A stretch of DNA of 64,000 nucleotides from NCBI RefSeq assembly GCF_000333035.1, contig NZ_BANU01000013.1:1-64000 (forward strand). The letters are read 5' to 3'. Both the position numbers and the translations under genes were made by a program. The notes below the pieces were generated by a model that was not told the DNA's origin, made no database searches, and saw nothing but the letters and a program-made list of their open reading frames with translations. Shown here one piece after another: positions 1-10,023 of the stretch (position 1 is its first letter; each line of letters begins with the position of its first letter). The DNA comes from Gordonia sihwensis NBRC 108236 (lineage in GTDB: Bacteria; Actinomycetota; Actinomycetes; Mycobacteriales; Mycobacteriaceae).

Positions 1-1950
<1,950 letters not shown>

Positions 1951-1953
1951 GTC

Positions 1954-2424
1954 ATGGCAGATCCTGCACGGGCCGCTCGGCTCGCCAAACGGATCACCAC
2001 CATCGTCGCCTCGGCGATCGGTGGGGAGATCAAGGACCCGCGCCTGGCTCATGTGACGATCACCGATTGCCGGGTCACCGGCGATCTGCACGACGCCACC
2101 GTGTTCTACACGGTGCTGGGCGACTCGGTGGATGCCGAGCCGAACGTGGCGGAAGCGGCGGCCGGTCTGGCCGCCGCGACCGGCGTGCTCCGGTCGAAGG
2201 TCGGCGCCGGCACCGGAGTCCGGTTCACCCCCACTCTGCGGTTCGAACTCGACACGGTGCCGGACGCGACGCGTGCGATGGACGAGCTCCTCGCCCGCGC
2301 CCGCGCCCGGGACGAGTCGGTGGCCCGCGCCGCGCGCAATGCGCGGCCGGCGGGCGACGTCGACCCGTATCGGCACGACGAGGAAGAGTCCGCGTCGGAC
2401 GAATCCGGGGGCGCGCTCGGGTGA
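1954..2424 (+). CDS. rbfA: Ribosome-binding factor A
   Basis: RbfA is a small KH-fold protein that binds the immature 30S subunit during 16S rRNA 5'-end maturation. The 156-residue product has the family's N-terminal helix ([15 protein letters not shown]) and core [20 protein letters not shown], with the conserved DPRL. The last 40 residues are acidic and low-complexity, as in actinobacterial homologues. The ATG lies 3 nt after the infB stop, and the stop overlaps the nrnA GTG, so translation of the three genes is probably coupled. Confidence 0.96.
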   Translation: MADPARAARLAKRITTIVASAIGGEIKDPRLAHVTITDCRVTGDLHDATVFYTVLGDSVDAEPNVAEAAAGLAAATGVLRSKVGAGTGVRFTPTLRFELDTVPDATRAMDELLARARARDESVARAARNARPAGDVDPYRHDEEESASDESGGALG

Positions 2425-3383
2425 ATCCCGCTTCGAGCGACTCCGTGGCTGCCACGCTGCTCGGCGCCGATTCGGTGTCGATCATCAGCCACGTCCGTCC
2501 GGACGCCGACACCATCGGCAGTGCACTGGGACTCGGGCTGGCGCTCACGGGGCTGGGGAAACGCGTGCACTGCGCGTTCTCCGGTCCCGAGGCGCTGCCC
2601 GGTCCGCTGCGCGAACTGCCGGGAGTAGACCTGCTCGTGGACGAGGCGGGGCTGCCCGTCGCCGATGTGACGGTGGCGGTCGACGCGGCCACCGTCGAAC
2701 GTCTCGGCGGGCTGGAGCAGGTCTTCACCTCCGGAAGCACCACCGTCTGCATCGACCACCACGTCTCCAATCCGGGATTCGCGGATCTGGATCTGGTGGA
2801 CCCGCAGTCCGATTGCACGGCGTCGATCGTGCTCCGGGTGATCGATCGGCTCGGCGCGAGCCTCACCGCGGACATCGCGACCTGCCTGTACGCGGGCCTG
2901 GTGACTGATACGGGCTCGTTCAAATGGGCGCGGCCCGCGTCGTTCGGTGTGGCGGCACGACTCCTCGAGGCCGGTGTCGACGGTCCGCGGTGGAGCCGTC
3001 TCCTCCTCGACGCCCACCCGTACTCGTGGCTGCAGATGCTCTCGGAGGTGCTCGCCGATTCCGTGCTCGATGAAGGCGCACTGGACGGGCGCGGACTGGT
3101 GTACGCGGTCGTGAACGCCGATCAGATGTCGGATATGAACTGGGACGAGTCGGAGAGCGTCATCGACGTCGTGCGCACTGCGCGGGAGGCCGAGGTGGCA
3201 GCCGTCTTCAAAGAGGTGCGGGCGGGCGAATGGACCGTGTCGCTGCGGAGCAAGACCGACGTCGACGTGGTGCCGATCGCGAGGTCGCTCGGCGGTGGCG
3301 GCCACGTGCGTGCGGCCGGGTACAGCGACACCGGAGACGCGGCAGAGGTCGTCGGGCATCTGCTCGCCGCCCTGCGCAGGTGA
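2421..3383 (+). CDS. nrnA: DHH-family nanoRNase / pAp phosphatase
   Basis: NrnA-type enzymes degrade 2-5 nt RNA fragments and hydrolyse 3'-phosphoadenosine 5'-phosphate. The 320-residue product shows the DHH motif set: [14 protein letters not shown] near residues 24-37, a DAAT segment, DHH in [11 protein letters not shown] near 110, and the DHHA1 substrate loop GGGHVRAAG near 291-299. The start is the GTG that overlaps the rbfA stop; an open frame extends farther upstream but only shadows rbfA. Same position as Rv2837c in M. tuberculosis, between rbfA and a MATE exporter. Confidence 0.93.
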   Translation: MNPASSDSVAATLLGADSVSIISHVRPDADTIGSALGLGLALTGLGKRVHCAFSGPEALPGPLRELPGVDLLVDEAGLPVADVTVAVDAATVERLGGLEQVFTSGSTTVCIDHHVSNPGFADLDLVDPQSDCTASIVLRVIDRLGASLTADIATCLYAGLVTDTGSFKWARPASFGVAARLLEAGVDGPRWSRLLLDAHPYSWLQMLSEVLADSVLDEGALDGRGLVYAVVNADQMSDMNWDESESVIDVVRTAREAEVAAVFKEVRAGEWTVSLRSKTDVDVVPIARSLGGGGHVRAAGYSDTGDAAEVVGHLLAALRR

Positions 3384-3398
3384 TCGGCGGCGTCGAGA

Positions 3399-4673
3399 GT
3401 GCTGAGACTCGCCGGGTCGGCACTGGTGGTGCTCATCGCGCCGCCGCTGTACCTGATGCTCGATCTGGCCGTGGTCGGCCGCCTCGGCGCGACCGAACTC
3501 GCGGCCCTGACCGTGGCGACGCTGGTCCTGTCGGTCATCAGCACTCAGCTGACCTTCCTCTCCTATGGAACCACCGCGCGGTCGGCGCGCGCCTTCGGTG
3601 CGGGTGATCGACGCCGGGCCGTCGACGAGGGAGTGCAGGCGAGCTGGATCGCGGTGGGCGTGGGGGCGGCGATCGTCGTCGTCGCGTGGCTCCTGGCGCC
3701 CGCGGTCACCGGCGCGCTGGTGCCCGACCACCAGGTCGCGGCCGAAGCGGCGTCCTGGTTGCGCATCGCCGTGTTCGGCGTGCCGCTGATCCTTCTGGCG
3801 ATGGCCGGCAACGGTTGGATGCGCGGAGTGCAGGACACCCGGCGGCCGGTGTATTTCGTGGTCGCGGGACTGGCCGTGGCCGCCGTGCTCTGCGTCGGTC
3901 TGGTGCACGGGGTCGGCGGACTCCCGCGACTCGGCCTGCAGGGCAGCGCCTGGGCGAATCTGGTGGGGCAGTCGCTGACGGGGATCGCCTTCGCGGTCCG
4001 GCTGATCGGCGAGAGTCGTGGCCGGCTGCGCCCCGACTGGCCGGTGATCCGCGCCCAGCTGACGATGGCCCGCGATCTGGTGCTGCGGAGCCTGTCGTTT
4101 CAGGTGTGCTTCATCTCCGCGGCGGCTGTGGCCGCGCGCTTCGGCGTCGCGCAGGTGGCCGCGCATCAGGTGGTACTGCAGCTGTGGGAGTTCAGCTCGC
4201 TGCTGCTCGACTCGCTGGCGATCGCGGCTCAGCAACTCGTGGGCGCGGCGCTGGGCGCGGGTGCGTTCCGGGTGGCCCGGCGTGCGGCGACGCGGGCCAC
4301 CGCCGTGTCGGTGGGGATCTCGGTTCTTCTCGCCGCCGTGCTGGCGGCCGGGGTCGCGGTGATTCCGCGGATCTTCACCGACGATGCGGCGATCCTTGAC
4401 GCGATGCGCACGCCGTGGTGGTTCTTCGTCGCGATGCTGCCGATCGCTGGCGCGGTGTTCGCGCTCGACGGTGTGCTGCTGGGCAGCGGCGACGCCGCAT
4501 TCCTCCGGACGGCGACTCTCGCGGGCGCGCTCGGCGCGTTCCTGCCGCTGATCTGGCTGTCGTGGGCCTTCGACTGGGGGCTGGCGGGAATCTGGAGCGG
4601 ACTGCTCGCGTTCATGTGCACTCGACTCGCCGCGGTGGTGTGGCGGGTGCGCAGCGGCGCGTGGGTGAAGTAG
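3399..4673 (+). CDS. dinF: MATE family efflux transporter (DinF type)
   Basis: Predicted inner-membrane multidrug/cation antiporter of 424 residues with about 12 hydrophobic segments arranged as two repeated halves. The N-terminus (APPLYLMLDLAVVGRLGATE) is the typical MATE opening helix with the conserved D and G. The start is the GTG 15 nt after the nrnA stop; no better start lies between. It is co-directional with infB-rbfA-nrnA, as Rv2836c is. Substrate cannot be read from the sequence. Confidence 0.9.
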   Translation: MLRLAGSALVVLIAPPLYLMLDLAVVGRLGATELAALTVATLVLSVISTQLTFLSYGTTARSARAFGAGDRRRAVDEGVQASWIAVGVGAAIVVVAWLLAPAVTGALVPDHQVAAEAASWLRIAVFGVPLILLAMAGNGWMRGVQDTRRPVYFVVAGLAVAAVLCVGLVHGVGGLPRLGLQGSAWANLVGQSLTGIAFAVRLIGESRGRLRPDWPVIRAQLTMARDLVLRSLSFQVCFISAAAVAARFGVAQVAAHQVVLQLWEFSSLLLDSLAIAAQQLVGAALGAGAFRVARRAATRATAVSVGISVLLAAVLAAGVAVIPRIFTDDAAILDAMRTPWWFFVAMLPIAGAVFALDGVLLGSGDAAFLRTATLAGALGAFLPLIWLSWAFDWGLAGIWSGLLAFMCTRLAAVVWRVRSGAWVK

Positions 4674-4718
4674 TCGTGTCGGTGGAACCGAGGAGCGTGC
4701 CGCTGCGTCCAATAGGAC

Positions 4719-5600
4719 ATGGGGGACTCGGGCGCGCTGGCCGCGTTGATCGCTGAACAGGATGGACTCATCACCTCGGCGCAGGCACTCCGGGCCGGTC
4801 TCTCCCGCAAGGAGATCCGCGGCCGACTGGACCGGCGGGAGTGGTGCGCGCTCGTCCGCGGAATCTATCGATCGAGTTCGCATCCGCTGACTGAGAGCCT
4901 GTTGGTCCGCGCAGCGGTGGCCGCGCACCATGGCGTGGCTGACCGCACCACGGCGGCTTGGTGGCACGGAATGCTCGATGCCCTGGCGTATCCGTTGACC
5001 GTCGCGACAGCCAACACGACCACCGCCGACCGGTGGTCGCTCGGCCCGCTGGGCCTCACTCGTCGGCACTACGACGATGCGGACCTGACCACGGTCCGCG
5101 GGCTCCGCGTGACCACGCCGCCGGCGACGGTGGTGTTCGGCGCGGCAGCGATGCCGGACGGTGGTCGATTCCTCGACCGGGCGCTGCAGCGCGGTGTCGT
5201 CACAGTCACCGAACTCGAGGCCGTCGTCGAGCGCTACGCGGGCAGTCGCGGGATAGGTGAGGCACGGCGGCTCGTGCGCATCGCCTCGCAGGACTCGGAG
5301 TCAGAGGCCGAACGGCTCTTCGTACGTCTGCTTCGAGAGGCGGGCGTCACCGGGTGGGTGCAGCAGCTCCGATTCGGACGGTGGCGTATCGACTTCGGCT
5401 GGCCCGATCTCCGCGTCGCGATCGAGATCGACGGACTGGCCTTCCACTACCAGCATGACCGGTTCCAGGCGGACCGGGCGAAATACAACGCGCTCGACGC
5501 CGCCGGGTGGCGCAAGAAGGTGTACACCTGGCACGACCTGACGGATCGGCCGGGAGAGGTCGTGGACGAAGTGCTCGAGATGCTCAACGCGCGGGTATGA
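4719..5600 (+). CDS. AbiEi-like N-terminal domain fused to DUF559-type nuclease fold
   Basis: 293 residues. The first ~55 residues (LITSAQALRAGLSRKEIRGRL) resemble the winged-helix N-terminus of AbiEi-type antitoxins. The C-terminal ~90 residues resemble DUF559 / very-short-patch-repair-like folds, with RIDFGWPDLRVAIEIDG near residues 222-238 giving the D...ExD pattern of PD-(D/E)XK enzymes. Such proteins are abundant in high-GC actinobacteria as solitary genes. No partner toxin of the AbiEii type is adjacent, so a toxin-antitoxin role is not supported; the function is unknown. It follows dinF by 45 nt without a clear promoter. Confidence 0.75.
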   Translation: MGDSGALAALIAEQDGLITSAQALRAGLSRKEIRGRLDRREWCALVRGIYRSSSHPLTESLLVRAAVAAHHGVADRTTAAWWHGMLDALAYPLTVATANTTTADRWSLGPLGLTRRHYDDADLTTVRGLRVTTPPATVVFGAAAMPDGGRFLDRALQRGVVTVTELEAVVERYAGSRGIGEARRLVRIASQDSESEAERLFVRLLREAGVTGWVQQLRFGRWRIDFGWPDLRVAIEIDGLAFHYQHDRFQADRAKYNALDAAGWRKKVYTWHDLTDRPGEVVDEVLEMLNARV

Positions 5601-5653
5601 CCTCACCGCGATGAATCTGTGCCCGCACCGGGCGCAGATTCATCGCAGCCGGA

Positions 5654-5986
5654 TCACTCCTCGGCGACGACCGGCTGATACTGCGGGAAACGCTTGAGGA
5701 ACGACTGCACGTACGTGCACACCGGGACGATCTTCGTGCCCTGCGCGGAGAGTTCGTCGAGCACCGAGGCGACGAGCAACCGAGCGAAGCCCGCCCGGCC
5801 GTACTTCTCGGTGACGACGGTGTGGAGCAGGACGAGGGTGTGCTCGTCGCGGCGTTCGTAGCCCTCCACTCCGACGAGTTCATCACCCGACCAGAGCTCG
5901 TAGCGGTCCCGATCGGGAAAGTTGCGCAGTGTCGGCGCCGGAGTGAGCTCGACCGTCGGCGGCGGAACGGGGACTGATGCGGTCAT
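5654..5986 (-). CDS. Short GNAT-like acetyltransferase domain protein
   Basis: 110 residues matching the short YjdJ-like GNAT family (GNAT_acetyltr_2): RYELWSGDELVGVEGYE, then LLHTVVTEKYGRAGFARLLV, where the acetyl-CoA loop lies, then VPVCTYVQSFLKRFP. Substrate unknown. The frame is open farther upstream to about 6205, but the ATG at 5986 is chosen because a TAGCGT -10 box sits exactly 7 nt before it (leaderless arrangement) and the similarity begins after it. It points away from pptH. Confidence 0.8.
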   Translation of the reverse strand: MTASVPVPPPTVELTPAPTLRNFPDRDRYELWSGDELVGVEGYERRDEHTLVLLHTVVTEKYGRAGFARLLVASVLDELSAQGTKIVPVCTYVQSFLKRFPQYQPVVAEE

Positions 5987-5993
5987 GTCGTCG

Positions 5994-5999
5994 ACGCTA
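5994..5999 (-). promoter_or_regulatory. -10 box of the GNAT gene (leaderless arrangement)
   Basis: On the minus strand TAGCGT is followed by 7 nt and the ATG at 5986. This predicts a transcript starting at or next to the start codon, consistent with the absence of a Shine-Dalgarno sequence. Confidence 0.6.
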
Positions 6000-6185
6000 C
6001 TACCGGATCGGTGCAGGTCGACGCCGCCACGCCCCAAGCGTGCCACTCCCGGTGACCGCTCAGCGGTGATCACGGAGACGAACTGCGGCACCGTGAATTC
6101 GGCGATCACCGCGCCCACCTTCTCGCCGAGGACGTCGTCGCCGGTGTGGAGCCGAAGCCGGGTTCGTCGCCGAGCGGGCTCGTGG

Positions 6186-6191
6186 CACCAT
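6186..6191 (+). promoter_or_regulatory. Weak -10-like box before pptH
   Basis: CACCAT lies 7 nt before the ATG at 6199, the same spacing as at stronger boxes in this window, but the first base departs from TANNNT. It mainly helps to choose 6199 over the ATG at 6190. The rest of the 5987-6198 gap shows no other feature. Confidence 0.35.
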
Positions 6192-6198
6192 GGTCCCC

Positions 6199-7194
6199 AT
6201 GCCAACGCTCTGGGCGGTCAGCGACCTGCACGTCTCACACCGCGGCAACGAGGCGATCCTCGATCGGATCAAGCCGGCCGAACCGGGGGACTGGCTGATC
6301 GTCGCGGGCGACGTCGCCGAGCGCACCGACGACATCATCGACACCCTCCGCCGGCTCAAGAACAGATTCCGCACGGTGGTGTGGGTGCCCGGGAACCATG
6401 AGCTGTACACCACGGCCAAGGACCCGCTCCAGGTGTTCGGCGTCGCACGGTACGACTACCTCGTGCAGGCCTGCCGTGATCTCGGCGTAGTGACTCCCGA
6501 GGACCGGTATCCGCTGTTCGATCCCGGGGACGGGACACCGCCGGTCCGGGTGGTGCCGATGTTCCTGCTCTACGACTACACGTTCCGGCCGGAGGGCACC
6601 TCGACGGCGCTGCAGGCGCTCGCCGTCGCACGCGAGGCGAACGTCGTCGCCACCGACGAATTCCTCCTCTCGCCCGAACCGTTCGGCACGCGCGACGCCT
6701 GGGGGCGCGCCCGGATCGAGGCCACGCGGTCGCGACTGGAGGCGCTCGACCCCGCCGAGAAGACCGTGCTGATCAACCATTGGCCGCTGCGGCGGGAACC
6801 GTGCGATGCGCTGATGTATCCCGAGTTCGCGCTCTGGTGCGGCTCAGAGCTCACCGCGGACTGGCACACGCGATTCAACGCGGCCTGCTGCGTATACGGA
6901 CATCTGCACATCCCGAGGACCACGTGGTACGACGACGTGCGCTTCGAGGAGGTGTCGGTGGGATATCCGCGTGAGTGGAGCAGACGCGGGTTGCCGTCGC
7001 CGCTGCTGCGGAAGATCGCACCGGACGAGGGACTGCATCCGGCGGATCTCAACGAGTTCGGCGCCCGGTTCGACCTGCCGCCGGACTACCGGGAGCGTGC
7101 CGCCGAGTTCCGGGCGCGAGTGGAGCGCACCCGCGCCCGCCGTGCTGAAGCAGAGAAGGACAGGGCCGAGAAGAACAGGAAGGACGGTCGATGA
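6199..7194 (+). CDS. pptH: Metallophosphoesterase, phosphopantetheinyl hydrolase type
   Basis: 331 residues of calcineurin-like phosphoesterase fold: SDLHVSH (residues 8-14), AGDVAE (near 36), GNHELY (near 67), NHW (near 191) and GHLHIPR (near 233) supply the two-metal site. It is the positional equivalent of Rv2795c (PptH), which removes phosphopantetheine from carrier proteins and opposes PptT; that activity is known for the M. tuberculosis protein and inferred here. The stop overlaps the pptT ATG by 4 nt, so the opposing enzymes are translationally coupled. An alternative start lies at 6190. The C-terminus is a charged RRAEAEKDRAEKNRK tail. Confidence 0.88.
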   Translation: MPTLWAVSDLHVSHRGNEAILDRIKPAEPGDWLIVAGDVAERTDDIIDTLRRLKNRFRTVVWVPGNHELYTTAKDPLQVFGVARYDYLVQACRDLGVVTPEDRYPLFDPGDGTPPVRVVPMFLLYDYTFRPEGTSTALQALAVAREANVVATDEFLLSPEPFGTRDAWGRARIEATRSRLEALDPAEKTVLINHWPLRREPCDALMYPEFALWCGSELTADWHTRFNAACCVYGHLHIPRTTWYDDVRFEEVSVGYPREWSRRGLPSPLLRKIAPDEGLHPADLNEFGARFDLPPDYRERAAEFRARVERTRARRAEAEKDRAEKNRKDGR

Positions 7195-7865
7195 TCTACG
7201 ACCTCATGCCCGCGGGAGTCGGGACCGCCGAGTCGTTCGGCGACCCCGAGGGGCTCACCGTGCTTCCCGCCGAGGAGGCGTTGATCGCCAAGGCCGTGGA
7301 GAAGCGCCGCCGGGAGTTCACCACCGCCCGGCACTGCGCACGGCAGGCGCTGGGGCAGTTGGGAGTCGCGCCGGTGCCGATCCTGCGCGGTGACCGCGGG
7401 ATGCCGCTGTGGCCGCGTCAGGTGGTCGGCAGCCTGACGCACTGCGACGGCTACCGTGCGGCCGTCGCGGCCTATTCGATGCAGGTTCGCTCGCTGGGTA
7501 TCGATGCCGAACCGCATCAGGCCCTGCCCGACGGCGTCCTCGACCACACCAGCATCGAGGCCGAACGCGAGGTCCTCGCCGACCGGGACCACGACCTGCA
7601 CTGGGACCGGCTCCTGTTCTGCGCCAAGGAAGCCACCTACAAGGCCTGGTTTCCGCTCACCGAGCGGTGGCTGGGGTTCGAGGACGCGCACATCACGTTC
7701 GAGCGAGACGACTCGATTGGCACCGCCGGCGCCCCTGCGGGTACTTTCACCTCGACCATCCTGATCGACGGAGCGGTGATCGACGGCGGACCGCCGCTGC
7801 TGACGCTGCCCGGCCGCTGGCAGATCTCCCGCGGTTTGATCCTCACCACGATTGCACTCACCTGA
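7191..7865 (+). CDS. pptT: 4'-phosphopantetheinyl transferase, Sfp/PptT type
   Basis: Transfers phosphopantetheine from CoA to acyl, peptidyl and aryl carrier proteins of mycolate, polyketide and siderophore synthesis. The 224-residue product has the Sfp-family motifs: GSLTHCDGYRAA near residue 79, the Mg-binding LGIDAEP near 101-107, and the FCAKEATYKAW signature near 142-152 (E and K conserved). The ATG overlaps the pptH stop and truB starts 1 nt after its stop, matching Rv2795c-Rv2794c-Rv2793c in M. tuberculosis. Confidence 0.95.
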   Translation: MIYDLMPAGVGTAESFGDPEGLTVLPAEEALIAKAVEKRRREFTTARHCARQALGQLGVAPVPILRGDRGMPLWPRQVVGSLTHCDGYRAAVAAYSMQVRSLGIDAEPHQALPDGVLDHTSIEAEREVLADRDHDLHWDRLLFCAKEATYKAWFPLTERWLGFEDAHITFERDDSIGTAGAPAGTFTSTILIDGAVIDGGPPLLTLPGRWQISRGLILTTIALT

Positions 7866-7866
7866 C

Positions 7867-8766
7867 ATGGCAGACGCCTCCATCGAGAACGCCGGACTCC
7901 TCGTCGTAGACAAGGCCGCCGGCATCACCAGCCACGACGTGGTGGCCAAGTGCCGCAAGGCGTTCAACACCCGTCGCGTCGGACACGCGGGCACCCTCGA
8001 CCCGATGGCGACCGGGGTTCTCGTCATCGGCATCGAACGCGCGACCAAGCTGCTCGGGCTGCTCTCGCTCACCACCAAGTCGTACGCTGCGACCATCCGG
8101 CTGGGGCAGTCGACGTCGACCGACGACGCCGAGGGCGAGGTCATCGAATCGCGGGACGCCTCGGGGGTCCGCGACGAGGAGATCGCGGCGGTCGTCGCGT
8201 CGCTCACCGGCGACATCGAGCAGGTGCCCGCCAAGGTCAGCGCGATCAAGGTCGACGGTCGTCGCGCCCACGCGCTCGTCCGCACCGGGGCCGAGTTCGA
8301 ACTGCAGGCGCGGCCGGTCACCGTCGACCGTTTCGACGTGGTCGATACTCGCCGGGACGGCGAGTTCATCGACCTCGACGTCGAGGTCGACTGCTCGTCG
8401 GGCACCTATATCCGTTCTCTGGCAAGGGATCTCGGTGCCGCGCTCGGCGTCGGCGGGCACCTGACGGCGCTGCGACGCACCGCCGTCGGGCCGTTCACCC
8501 TGGAGCACTCGCGAACGATGGCCGATGTCGACGAGAATCCCGGTTTGAGCCTCGGCATCGACGACGCGGCCAAGTTGTGCTTCCCGCATCGCGCGATCTC
8601 CGACGACGAGGCCGAGTCGATCAGCCAGGGCCGCTGGCTGGAGCCGGTGGGCATGAAGGGCATCTACACGGTCGTCGATCCGCGCGGGCAGGCCATCGCT
8701 CTCGTGCAGGAGAAGGGCAAGCGCGCGAGTTCGGTGATGGTCGTGCGACCGGCGACGCTGCGCTGA
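7867..8766 (+). CDS. truB: tRNA pseudouridine-55 synthase
   Basis: TruB makes pseudouridine 55 in the T-loop of tRNAs. The 299-residue protein has GLLVVDKAAGITSHDVV at its N-terminus and the catalytic motif GHAGTLDPMATGVL, in which Asp45 is the nucleophile. The ligand-binding Y/R segments (CSSGTYIRSLARDLG) and a small C-terminal PUA-like domain follow. The ATG at 7867 is 1 nt after the pptT stop. It is the last gene before the hairpin repeat array. Confidence 0.96.
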   Translation: MADASIENAGLLVVDKAAGITSHDVVAKCRKAFNTRRVGHAGTLDPMATGVLVIGIERATKLLGLLSLTTKSYAATIRLGQSTSTDDAEGEVIESRDASGVRDEEIAAVVASLTGDIEQVPAKVSAIKVDGRRAHALVRTGAEFELQARPVTVDRFDVVDTRRDGEFIDLDVEVDCSSGTYIRSLARDLGAALGVGGHLTALRRTAVGPFTLEHSRTMADVDENPGLSLGIDDAAKLCFPHRAISDDEAESISQGRWLEPVGMKGIYTVVDPRGQAIALVQEKGKRASSVMVVRPATLR

Positions 8767-8807
8767 GGGCGGCCGAAGGTCTGGTCAGGTCCGCCAGAGG
8801 GGGCAGG

Positions 8808-9280
8808 CAGGCTCATCGAGTAGCGAGCGCATCGAGACTCGAGTCTGAACGTGGTGCGGGTCTCGATAGGCCGCGGCGCTGCGCGCCGGGGCTACTCGAG
8901 GAGCCTGTCGGGAGGGTGGTTTCAGGCAGGCTCATCGAGTAGCGAGCGCATCGAGACTCGAGTGTGAACGTGGTGCGGGTCTCGATAGGCCGCGGCGCTG
9001 CGCGCCGGGGCTACCTCGACGAGCCTGTCGGGAGGGGGTTTCTGGCAGGCTCATCGAGTAGTCCGCGAACGTAGTGAGCGAGCGTATCGAGATTCGAGTG
9101 TGAACGTGGTGCGGGTCTCGATAGGCCGCGGCGCTGCGCGCCGGGGCTACCTCGACGAGTCTGTCGGGAGGGGGTTTCTGGCAGGCTCATCGAGTAGTCC
9201 GCGAACGTAGTGAGCGAGCGTATCGAGATTCGAGTGTGAACGTGGTGCGGGTCTCGATAGGCCGCGGCGCTGCGCGCCGG
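8808..9280 (+). repeat. Four tandem hairpin-forming intergenic repeats
   Basis: The 518-nt gap between truB and mntR holds four near-identical units starting at 8808, 8927, 9046 and 9182 (periods 119, 119, 136). Each begins CAGGCTCATCGAGTAG and ends with the near-complement CTAC(C)TCGA(C/G)GAGCCTG, with an inner TATCGAGA / TCTCGATA pair around a GC-rich core (GGCCGCGGCGCTGCGCGCC). Units 3 and 4 carry a 17-nt insertion (TCCGCGAACGTAGTGAG) absent from units 1 and 2. Unit 4 lacks the closing arm and runs into the mntR stop codon. No ORF in the array resembles a protein. It may terminate both convergent transcripts (truB and mntR). Confidence 0.9.
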
Positions 9281-9284
9281 CATC

Positions 9285-9965
9285 TCAGCCGTCGACGAAG
9301 ATCGCGCGGGCGGCGATGTCACCGAGATGGATCGGGTCCGAATCGTCGACGCAGACGGTGATGGTGCCGGCGAACGAGCGCTTCTCGGTGACCCGCACCC
9401 GGCAGTCGAGATTGACGCCGATCTCCTCGAAGTACCGCAGCATCTCCGGATCCGAGTCGGAGATGCGGGTGATGACCCCGGTCTGGTCCACGTCGAGGTC
9501 GGCCAGCTGCACGGCGCCGGCCTCGGGCACGGTGCCGTCGGACGCCGGGATCGGGTCGCCGTGCGGGTCGCGCTTCGGGTGGCCCAGCTTGGCGTCGATG
9601 TGCGCCAGCAACTGCTCGGAGACCGCGTGTTCGAGGATCTCGGCCTCGGCGTGCACCTCGTCCCAGCGATAGCCGAGTTCTCGGACGAGGAAGGTCTCGA
9701 GCAGGCGGTGCCGCCGGACCATGCCGACGGCGGCCACCCGCCCCGTATCGGTCAGGGTCACCGCGCCGTAGGGCGCATGGTCCACGAGACCTTGATCGGC
9801 CAGTTTCCGAATACCCTCCGACGCGGTGGACGGTGAGACGCCGAGCTTCTCGGCCAGCAACTTCGTGGTGACCTTCGTGTCCGACCACTCCTGCGAGGTC
9901 CAAATCACTTTCAGATAGTCCTGGGTTACCGAGGTGAGTTCGTTCACCGGGCGAGAGTCGGGCAT
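9285..9965 (-). CDS. mntR: Manganese-responsive DtxR/MntR-family repressor
   Basis: 226 residues, equivalent to Rv2788 (SirR/MntR): winged helix at about 12-75 (LLAEKLGVSPSTASEGIRKL), metal-binding/dimerisation domain at about 76-145, and a C-terminal SH3-like/FeoA domain. Counted from this start, D16, H86, E90, E109, E112 and H113 align with MntR ligands; IdeR has Cys where E109 lies and Met where D16 lies, so manganese rather than iron sensing is favoured. The ATG at 9965 is preferred over the GTG at 9983 because TAAGGT lies 7 nt before it. Divergent from ribF. Confidence 0.88.
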   Translation of the reverse strand: MPDSRPVNELTSVTQDYLKVIWTSQEWSDTKVTTKLLAEKLGVSPSTASEGIRKLADQGLVDHAPYGAVTLTDTGRVAAVGMVRRHRLLETFLVRELGYRWDEVHAEAEILEHAVSEQLLAHIDAKLGHPKRDPHGDPIPASDGTVPEAGAVQLADLDVDQTGVITRISDSDPEMLRYFEEIGVNLDCRVRVTEKRSFAGTITVCVDDSDPIHLGDIAARAIFVDG

Positions 9966-9972
9966 GCGTACG

Positions 9973-9978
9973 ACCTTA
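9973..9978 (-). promoter_or_regulatory. -10 box of mntR (leaderless arrangement)
   Basis: Minus-strand TAAGGT, then 7 nt, then the mntR ATG. It faces the ribF -10 box with 33 nt between them, so the two promoters share their upstream DNA. Confidence 0.55.
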
Positions 9979-10011
9979 CCCACCGAACGCGCAGCGGCTG
10001 CTGGCGAGTCG

Positions 10012-10017
10012 TAGGCT
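10012..10017 (+). promoter_or_regulatory. -10 box of ribF (leaderless arrangement)
   Basis: TAGGCT followed by 6 nt and the ribF GTG at 10024. No Shine-Dalgarno sequence is present. Confidence 0.6.
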
Positions 10018-10023
10018 TAGCGT

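Noticed and set aside
2106..5069. 987-codon open frame on the minus strand opposite rbfA-nrnA-dinF
   Set aside because: High-GC shadow frame with low-complexity Arg/His/Gly-rich product; the plus strand carries three recognisable genes.
4719..5600. AbiEi/AbiEii toxin-antitoxin system
   Set aside because: Only the AbiEi-like N-terminal domain is present, fused to a DUF559 domain; no nucleotidyltransferase toxin gene is adjacent.
8808..9280. CRISPR array
   Set aside because: Units are over 100 nt, internally palindromic and directly abutting, without 25-40 nt repeats and unique spacers; no cas genes.
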